Source: Candidatus Eiseniibacteriota bacterium (lineage in GTDB: Bacteria; Eisenbacteria; RBG-16-71-46; CAIMUX01). From it: a stretch of 29,679 nucleotides of DNA. The DNA is taken from assembly GCA_020431745.1 (NCBI GenBank), contig JAGQHR010000002.1:1-29679 (forward strand). Direction: 5' to 3'. Positions 24,437 to 29,679 of the stretch are shown here, in pieces. Within the stretch, counting starts at the first letter, position 1; each line of letters opens with the position of its first letter. Position numbers and translations under genes: made by a program. A model generated the notes under the pieces. That model saw only the letters and a list, made by a program, of their open reading frames with translations, did no database searches and was not told the origin of the DNA.

Positions 24437-25339
24437 ATGTCCTCAGTGAAGAAGGGAATCATCCTCGCGGGCGGTGCGGGGACGCGCCTCGATCCGCTCA
24501 CCCGGGTGGCGTGCAAGCAGCTCCTGCCGATCTACGACAAGCCGATGATCTACTACCCGCTGGCCACGCTGATGCTGGGCGGCCTGCGGGAGATCCTGAT
24601 CATCTCGACTCCGAAGGACCTGCCCGCCTTCCGCGCTTTGCTCGGGGACGGAACCTCGTTGGGACTCTCCCTCCACTATGCGGAGCAGCAGGTTCCGAAC
24701 GGCATCGCCCAGGCCTTCGTCATCGGTGCGGAATTCCTGGCCGGATCCGGTGCGTGCCTGATCCTCGGTGACAACATCTTCTACGGGAAGCTCGACTTCT
24801 TCCGCAAAGCGCTCCGGCTCGAGACGGGGGCCTGCGTGTTCGGGTACCACGTTCGCGATCCCGAGCGCTTCGGCGTCGTGGAGTTCGACCGCAGCGGGAA
24901 GGTGCTGAGCATCGAGGAGAAACCGAAGCAGCCCAAGAGCAGCTATGCCGTGCCCGGACTCTACGTCTATGACCGTTCCGTCGTGGACCGCGCCCGCGCG
25001 CTGCAGCCGTCCGCGCGGGGAGAGTACGAAATCACCGACCTCAATCGCGCGTACCTCGCCGAGGGGCTCTTGGAAGTCGCGCTTCTGGGACGGGGAATCG
25101 CCTGGCTCGACACCGGAACTCCGGAGAGCCTGCTCGAGGCGGGCGATTACATCGCGACGGTCGAGCGCCAGCAGAACTGGAAGATCGCCTGCCTGGAAGA
25201 GATCGCCTTCAATCAGGGGTTCATCGACGAGCCCCAGTTCCGGCAGCTGATCGAAGACTGTCGCAACCCGCTCTATCGTCCCTATCTCGAGATGGTCCTG
25301 GCCGAGCGGCAGTCCGGGCCGGACGGACCACTTTCCTAG
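24437..25339 (+). CDS. rmlA: Glucose-1-phosphate thymidylyltransferase (RmlA/RfbA)
   Basis: The 300-residue protein starts at ATG 24437 (MSSVKKGIILAGG). The frame is open 300 nt further up, but family members begin here and the extra part has no similarity. Family signatures are GIILAGGAGTRL (7-18, nucleotide loop), KQLLPIYDKPMIYYPLATLM split across 28-47, LILGDNIFYG (with the metal-binding Asp), FGVVEFDRSGKVLSIEEKPKQPKSS and RGIAWLDTGTPESLLEAG. Length and motifs match bacterial RmlA closely. It makes dTDP-glucose from dTTP and glucose-1-phosphate, the first step to dTDP-L-rhamnose and related sugars. rmlB, rmlC and rmlD are not in the window. No ribosome-binding site precedes it. Confidence 0.95.
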   Translation: MSSVKKGIILAGGAGTRLDPLTRVACKQLLPIYDKPMIYYPLATLMLGGLREILIISTPKDLPAFRALLGDGTSLGLSLHYAEQQVPNGIAQAFVIGAEFLAGSGACLILGDNIFYGKLDFFRKALRLETGACVFGYHVRDPERFGVVEFDRSGKVLSIEEKPKQPKSSYAVPGLYVYDRSVVDRARALQPSARGEYEITDLNRAYLAEGLLEVALLGRGIAWLDTGTPESLLEAGDYIATVERQQNWKIACLEEIAFNQGFIDEPQFRQLIEDCRNPLYRPYLEMVLAERQSGPDGPLS

Positions 25340-25417
25340 CGCAACGTCGCGGTCCCGGGAGTCGGGCCGGCCGGTTTCCACACCTCTGGTTTCCACTCTT
25401 CTGGGAGAGCGTTACCG

Positions 25418-25963
25418 ATGCAATCGGGAATCCGTCGTCTGGGTTGGCACATGGCGTCGGCGATCGTGCTGCTGCTGCCACAAACCGTGTCTTCGAAGGT
25501 GAGCTCGGCGGACGCAACCGGATTCACGATCGAGAGCACCGCATCGGTTCCGGTTTCGCCGCACGAAGCCTACGCCGCGTTCGTCGACGTGGCCCGCTGG
25601 TGGGATCCTGTTCACACATGGTCGGGGAACGCCGCGAACCTGTCGATCGACGCGCGCGCTGGCGGCTGCTTCTGCGAGACGCTTCCCGATGGGGGGAGCG
25701 TCCAGCACATGCAGGTCGTCTATGCCGCACCCGGCGAGCAGCTTCGACTCGTCGGCGGGTTGGGACCGCTCCAGGAACAGTCGGTCGCCGGGAGCATGAC
25801 CTGGACGTTCGCGCCGGCCGAAGGGGGATGCACGATCGGACTGACCTACCGGGTGGCCGGGCGGATCGAGGGGGAGGGCGGCGCCGAAAGCTGGGCCGCC
25901 CCCGTGGACTTCGTGCTGGGTTCGCAGCTCGAACGCCTGTCGAAGCTGCTCTCCGGCCACTGA
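25418..25963 (+). CDS. Secreted SRPBCC-fold protein (polyketide cyclase / AHSA1-like)
   Basis: The 181-residue protein starts at ATG 25418, with GGGAGAG about 9 nt upstream. The N-terminus (about 1-27) is a basic then hydrophobic signal sequence, ending VSSKVSSADA. The rest reads as a START/SRPBCC fold: a first strand (FTIESTASVPVSPHEAYAAF), WWDPVHTWSG, a central beta-sheet with GGCFCETLPDGG, then MTWTFAPAEGGCTIGLTYRV and a C-terminal helix (QLERLSKLLSG). Such folds bind hydrophobic ligands in a central cavity. Export of one is less common, since most are cytoplasmic. It lies 78 bp after rmlA on the same strand, but I see no functional link. Confidence 0.75.
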   Translation: MQSGIRRLGWHMASAIVLLLPQTVSSKVSSADATGFTIESTASVPVSPHEAYAAFVDVARWWDPVHTWSGNAANLSIDARAGGCFCETLPDGGSVQHMQVVYAAPGEQLRLVGGLGPLQEQSVAGSMTWTFAPAEGGCTIGLTYRVAGRIEGEGGAESWAAPVDFVLGSQLERLSKLLSGH

Positions 25964-26044
25964 CGGATCGCGAAAGGCCGCGTACCGCGAAGCTCGCGTT
26001 GCGCGGCAGGTCTCCATCGCCGCGACAGGCTCTTCAGCGACCGG

Positions 26045-26539
26045 TCAAAGCTCTCCGGATTCCTCGATCACGACGTCCTGCGAGGTCCGACCGGTGTCGC
26101 TTCCGACCGCCTCGATCTGGTCCAGGACATCGAGTCCGTCGACGACCTTGCCGAAGACGACGTGCTTGCCGTCCAGCCACGGCGTCTTGACCGTGCACAG
26201 AAAGAACTGGCTTCCGTTCGTGTCCGGTCCGGCATTGGCCATCGAGAGAATGCCCTTGCCGGTGTGGTCGAGATCGAAGTTTTCGTCATCGAAGCGGTTG
26301 CCGTAGATCGACTTTCCGCCCGTCCCGTTGTGCTCTGTGAAATCTCCGCCCTGGCACATGAAGTTGGGGATGACGCGGTGGAAGGTGCTGCCCTGGTAGC
26401 CGAATCCCTTCTCCCCGGTGCAGAGTGCACGGAAGTTCTCGGCGGTCTTCGGAACGACGTCGGCCGCGAGCTCCATGGTGATGCGTCCGGCGGGTTCCCC
26501 GCCGATCGAGATGTCGAAGTACACCTTCGGATTGGACAT
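26045..26539 (-). CDS. Cyclophilin-type peptidyl-prolyl cis-trans isomerase, eukaryotic-like form
   Basis: The start chosen is ATG 26539 (164 residues), with GGAAGGAAG about 6 nt upstream. A longer frame to 26635 adds 32 residues with no family match. The sequence is close to the CypA type: VYFDISIGGEPAGRI, FRALCTGEKGFGYQGS, FHRVIPNFMCQGGDFT (catalytic Arg in FHR), FFLCTVKTPWLDGKHVVFG. The last contains the tryptophan that corresponds to W121 of human CypA and is needed for tight cyclosporin binding. No signal peptide is seen, so it is probably cytosolic. It speeds proline isomerisation during folding. It converges on the SRPBCC gene, 81 bp away. Confidence 0.95.
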   Translation of the reverse strand: MSNPKVYFDISIGGEPAGRITMELAADVVPKTAENFRALCTGEKGFGYQGSTFHRVIPNFMCQGGDFTEHNGTGGKSIYGNRFDDENFDLDHTGKGILSMANAGPDTNGSQFFLCTVKTPWLDGKHVVFGKVVDGLDVLDQIEAVGSDTGRTSQDVVIEESGEL

Positions 26540-26643
26540 CGAGACTTCCTTCCCTGTGCTGTTCGTCGGGAGACTCCGTCCGGGGACGCGACGTGCGTCC
26601 GCGCTCGTAAGGGGGACGGAGCCGCCCCTGAGCATGAAGGGGC

Positions 26644-26649
26644 ATCATA
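26644..26649 (-). promoter_or_regulatory. Candidate -10 box for the cyclophilin gene
   Basis: TATGAT on the minus strand matches the -10 consensus at 5 of 6 positions. It lies about 105 nt upstream of the ATG at 26539 and just after the preceding lipoprotein gene. The expected -35 position is GC-rich and poor. Confidence 0.35.
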
Positions 26650-26713
26650 GCGGATTCCGGCGCATGGGCCAGCGCGGACGACGGGGCGATGTCGCCGGGA
26701 CCGGCACGCGGCG

Positions 26714-27586
26714 TCACCAGGATCTGGCTTCGGCGAGACCTCCGGCAGCGTCGTAGACGTTCCAGGTGCCGTGCTTCGGCTCCCATGTGAGCTCTTCCTG
26801 CGGAAGCCAGTTGCCCGAGCCGGCATCGAGTCCGAGGATCGTCAGCCGGCCGGACGTCCCGTCCCCGGTCAGGGCCGCGCTCCACTTCTCATTCGAGGAC
26901 CAGCGGAACTCTCCGGAGGGAGCAGCGGGATCGGACCGATTCCAGCGGAGCGCGCCGCGGAAGTTGCGATCGCTCCGTTCTCCGGCGTAGAACGACCAAT
27001 CGATGGTGCTTCCGCCGTCCGGACTGCTCCACCTCCACGATCGAGAGACGTTGCCGCCGGATCCGGGATTCTGGAACGTCCGGAAGTCGCCTTCGGTGCC
27101 GTCGGCATTCGTGGTGCCGGTCGTGAATGTCCAATCGTCGACATGGATGGGGCCGTCCCGGCCCGGCAGGCAGGGGCCGTCCATGCTCTCGTTGTACTCC
27201 AGTCGGCTTCCGCGGCCGCAGAGCGACAAGGTGTAGTCGCACGTCGTGTCCGATTGCGAGAACTGACGGATCCAGCAGTTCTCCTCGTTGCGGGTCCAAC
27301 CGGTCGCGCTGAGCGTTGCGTGTGTGGACTCGATCTCCCGGGTGAGCAATCTCACACGATTGAGCTGTCCGATGACGACTCCTCGGGCGATACGGGCCAA
27401 CGAGTCGGCACTACCGAAGACGGGAATGACGTGGACGGCCGGAGACGGCAGCAGCGGCAAATCCCCTTCCGCGATGACCCGGGTGATCCCGTCATCTCCT
27501 CCATCTTCGTTGCAGGAAGAGAAGACGAGCAACACGGGGAGAAGGAGGCTCGTCCAAAGAAATGCACAGCGACGGACATGCGGCAT
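26714..27586 (-). CDS. Putative lipoprotein of unknown function
   Basis: The start chosen is ATG 27586 (290 residues). The same frame stays open far upstream, but only as antisense sequence to the next gene. The N-terminus is MPHVRRCAF followed by a hydrophobic core ending LVFSSC (C25). This is an acceptable though not ideal lipobox, and it is followed by an acidic NEDGGDDG tail typical of lipoproteins bound for the outer membrane. The body has repeated Trp/Ser/Gly beta-strand patterns, such as SWRWSSPDGGSTIDWSFYAGE and GEFRWSSNEKWSAAL, suggesting an antiparallel beta-rich domain. I recognise no family. It lies 122 bp after the beta-barrel/SdrD-like gene on the same strand, so the two may act together at the outer membrane. 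Confidence 0.7.
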   Translation of the reverse strand: MPHVRRCAFLWTSLLLPVLLVFSSCNEDGGDDGITRVIAEGDLPLLPSPAVHVIPVFGSADSLARIARGVVIGQLNRVRLLTREIESTHATLSATGWTRNEENCWIRQFSQSDTTCDYTLSLCGRGSRLEYNESMDGPCLPGRDGPIHVDDWTFTTGTTNADGTEGDFRTFQNPGSGGNVSRSWRWSSPDGGSTIDWSFYAGERSDRNFRGALRWNRSDPAAPSGEFRWSSNEKWSAALTGDGTSGRLTILGLDAGSGNWLPQEELTWEPKHGTWNVYDAAGGLAEARSW

Positions 27587-27708
27587 CGTCAAATCGCCCC
27601 CCCGGCGGGAGTTCCCACCGTGCGCCCCGGCTCGCAACCAGGAGTTTAGGGGATCGTGCGAGCGTGCGACAACCCTCGGACGCTGTGATCGATCGTTGCG
27701 TGCGGCGT

Positions 27709-29679
27709 TCAGGGCCTTTCCGTCGCGCCGCGTCCAGGGTAGGTGATCACGACCGGCTTGCGCCGCGGGGCGATTCCGTAGGGCGCGACGGTGGTCGGAC
27801 TGTCCTCGGTGACGTCCACCCAAACCTCGCGGGTGGTCGGCTCCCAGCCCCGCGGAATCCACTGTGGATCGATCCGGAGCTCGTATCGTCCGGCGGGGAC
27901 CTGCCGCAGTTGGAATCCTCCGTCGGTGTCCGTCATCGCGACCGCGACCTGATCGTCGCCGCGCCAGAGCGCGATGCGCAGGTCCGAGACTCCCGGCTCT
28001 TCGTCGCCGATCCGTCCGTCCCGATTCTCGTCCAGGAAGAGCGATCCTCGCACCGTGCCGCACGGTGCGAGCGGGATCCACAGGTCCTGGTCCCGCCCCG
28101 CGTCGATGACCACCTCGATCGGCAGGCCGACCGAGAGCGCCATGCCCGCGGGAATCGAGCCCCGGTCCACCTCCAACCAGTAGGTGCCCGGATCGAGGCT
28201 GGACCACGAGAACTCGCCGTGCCGGTCGGTGGTTTGATAGCGACCATCCGCCCGGATCAGGATGTCTTCGATCCGCTCTTCCGTCGGCCCCGGTCGTCCG
28301 TCTCCGTCGGCATCGATGAAGACGACACCCCGCACGCCGCCCCGCAACGGTACCCACGGCACCGGAAGCAGCTCGATCGCCGACCGGTGGACCGAGAGCT
28401 GCCAGCGGTTGACGCGGGCGTCGCCGTCGACCCGTTCGATCGAGGCATCCAACCGGAGCGTCCACCTCTGTGCGATGCGCACGTCGAGGCGTGGCTCGAT
28501 GCGGAGGAGCGCGGGTGGTTGGGTCAGCGTTCCGGAGAGCTGCGTGCGGCGGGAAAGCGAGACACCTGCGTCGACCAGGCCCGATCCCGCGTAGTAGGAC
28601 AGGTCGGCCTGCCACCCGTGGCTTTCGATCGCGGAACGAGCATCCGGTGACCAGTCGGTGCTCTGCGACCAATGGAGCGCGGTGCGGAAGTCGGCGATGC
28701 GGGTGCCGGCGTTGAGCTCGAGCGAGCGAACGCCACCCGAGGAACCGGTGAGACGGTCGTGCACGAGCCCGTGATCGAGCGTTCCGACGAGGAGGGCAGG
28801 CCCCCGCGCGAACGTGGTCGCGAGCGTCACGTCCGATCGCTCGGAGCTGCGGACGGTCGTGCTTCCGAGGGTGCTGACGTCGGTCAGACGGCCGCCGCTG
28901 ATCTCCACACCCGGCCATTGGCGCGCGTCCCAGCGGACGCCGGCGCGGGCGCGACTGACGCGGGAACCGGTGGAGTCCCCGGTGGCCCAGGCCCGCCCGT
29001 CGGTCGTTTCCAGGTTCGACCACAGACGGAACGGACTCTGGCGCGGGCTCCAGGAGCCGAAGAGCACGACGCCGTCCCGATCGCCGGTCCGTCCGGTGAA
29101 ATCGCGACTACCGACGTTGATCCTCCCGCGAAGAGTCGCGCGCGACGATCCGGCACGAAACGAGAGCTGCGTCGCGCGACCCGCGGTGGACCCAGACGAG
29201 TCGGCCGACTGGGACACGCCGATCTCACCCGCGATCCGGAGCCCATCGCGATCTCCCCAGATCAACGCTCCGCTGGCGATGCGATCCTGCCGGGGACGCC
29301 GTCCGATGATTTCCAGCTCGCGCTGCAGGACCTCCCCGTGCACCTGGAAACGGAGCGGAAGGATGCGCTGCGCTTCCACGTCCCACGAGTGGATGTGGGC
29401 GTCCTCGCGATTGCGTACGCGCGCGACGCGGACCGCGCCCGCCTCGCTTCGGAACCCCACTTGAGCGCCGCGTCCGGAGAAGGCGGGTGCCACCAGGTCG
29501 GTAGGATCGACTGCGAAATCCCCTCCGGTGAGCTCCCACGGGCCACGGGAGAGGTTGCCGCGCAGGGACTGGTTCTGCCATCCGTCGACCCCACGGGCGC
29601 GGGTGCCGGCCACGAGATCCGCCTCCAGTCCGAGGCTTGCGTTCGCGCCGATGTTTCCGGAGGCGAGGATGTGCACTCC
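27709..29679 (-). CDS. Beta-barrel-like outer-membrane protein with two C-terminal SdrD B-like domains (5' end missing)
   Basis: The frame is open to the right edge, so the N-terminus and signal peptide are not visible. At least 657 codons are present. The visible N-terminal part (to about residue 455) is a run of alternating polar and hydrophobic strands, such as LRGRINVGSRDFTG, LSYYAGSGLVDAGVSLSR and RIEPRLDVRIAQRWTLRLDAS. This suits a beta-barrel or a long beta-rich surface domain. Two SdrD B-like repeats follow, beginning GVRGVVFIDADGDG and GTVRGSLFLDENRDG. Each has a calcium-loop-like DxDxDG or DxNxDG motif and a GxY-type strand near its end (PGTYWLEV, AGRYELRI). The protein may be a surface adhesin or an usher-like channel. 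The lipoprotein gene follows it. Confidence 0.75.
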   Translation of the reverse strand, partial: GVHILASGNIGANASLGLEADLVAGTRARGVDGWQNQSLRGNLSRGPWELTGGDFAVDPTDLVAPAFSGRGAQVGFRSEAGAVRVARVRNREDAHIHSWDVEAQRILPLRFQVHGEVLQRELEIIGRRPRQDRIASGALIWGDRDGLRIAGEIGVSQSADSSGSTAGRATQLSFRAGSSRATLRGRINVGSRDFTGRTGDRDGVVLFGSWSPRQSPFRLWSNLETTDGRAWATGDSTGSRVSRARAGVRWDARQWPGVEISGGRLTDVSTLGSTTVRSSERSDVTLATTFARGPALLVGTLDHGLVHDRLTGSSGGVRSLELNAGTRIADFRTALHWSQSTDWSPDARSAIESHGWQADLSYYAGSGLVDAGVSLSRRTQLSGTLTQPPALLRIEPRLDVRIAQRWTLRLDASIERVDGDARVNRWQLSVHRSAIELLPVPWVPLRGGVRGVVFIDADGDGRPGPTEERIEDILIRADGRYQTTDRHGEFSWSSLDPGTYWLEVDRGSIPAGMALSVGLPIEVVIDAGRDQDLWIPLAPCGTVRGSLFLDENRDGRIGDEEPGVSDLRIALWRGDDQVAVAMTDTDGGFQLRQVPAGRYELRIDPQWIPRGWEPTTREVWVDVTEDSPTTVAPYGIAPRRKPVVITYPGRGATERP

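Noticed and set aside
27709..29023. Upstream extension of the lipoprotein frame to a 769-codon ORF
   Set aside because: The extension is out of frame with the beta-barrel/SdrD gene on the same strand and is Arg-rich. The signal peptide and lipobox begin at 27586.
1..29679. tRNA, rRNA, CRISPR array, insertion sequence, integrase or toxin-antitoxin genes
   Set aside because: I looked for cloverleaf-like sequence, regularly spaced repeats, terminal inverted repeats with transposase motifs, and small paired ORFs. Nothing convincing appeared, though a covariance-model search for small RNAs was not possible.

Overview
This is a GC-rich (about 64% by eye) bacterial window with no rRNA, tRNA, CRISPR array, transposase or phage gene that I can see. 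The mix of genes suggests a little-studied Gram-negative lineage: glycoside-hydrolase-like and FN3 secreted proteins, a beta-barrel-like protein with SdrD-type repeats, an Hsp90-activator-like SRPBCC protein, a eukaryotic-type cyclophilin, a Ser/Thr kinase with TPRs and a sigma-54 activator. Candidatus Eisenbacteria or a relative in the FCB group is a guess from gene style, not a phylogenetic result.

Layout. (1) 1-2759, minus strand: a secreted GHL15-like glycoside hydrolase with FN3 domains, cut off by the left edge. A 650-bp gene-free stretch with an 11-bp perfect inverted repeat follows. (2) 3410-9586: a plus-strand multi-pass GT-C-like membrane protein converges on a minus-strand set of SGNH hydrolase, SGNH-like protein and MBOAT O-acyltransferase. 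The set looks like a machine for O-acylating an exported glycan. A small SAM methyltransferase lies upstream. (3) 9676-12756: a large radical SAM protein with a C-terminal DUF2344 domain. (4) 12919-16619: a 72-residue membrane protein with a YLDPGSGS motif, translationally coupled to a kinase-like/methyltransferase fusion. Divergent from both is a membrane-anchored sulfatase/LTA-synthase-like protein, whose 3' end overlaps recQ tail to tail. (5) 16571-23751, all minus: a sigma-54 activator with a GAF domain, a small secreted cysteine-containing protein, a Ser/Thr kinase with a degenerate P-loop region and a TPR tail, and a RecQ-type helicase. A near-consensus sigma-54 promoter sits upstream of the activator. 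(6) 24437-25963, plus: rmlA (dTDP-sugar precursor synthesis) and a secreted SRPBCC protein. (7) 26045-29679, minus: a cyclophilin, a lipoprotein, and a beta-barrel-like protein with two SdrD B-like repeats, cut off by the right edge.

How they fit together. Much of the window concerns the cell surface: sugar-nucleotide supply, membrane glycosyl transfer, O-acylation, sulfatase-like surface chemistry, and secreted or outer-membrane proteins. A kinase and sigma-54 signalling cassette lies in the middle. The best candidates for something undescribed are the YLDPGSGS / kinase-like methyltransferase / sulfatase-like module (12919-16619) and the sigma-54 / secreted protein / kinase cassette (18249-23892). 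Several proteins also carry Gly/Asn/Ser/Asp-rich insertions between or inside conserved domains.
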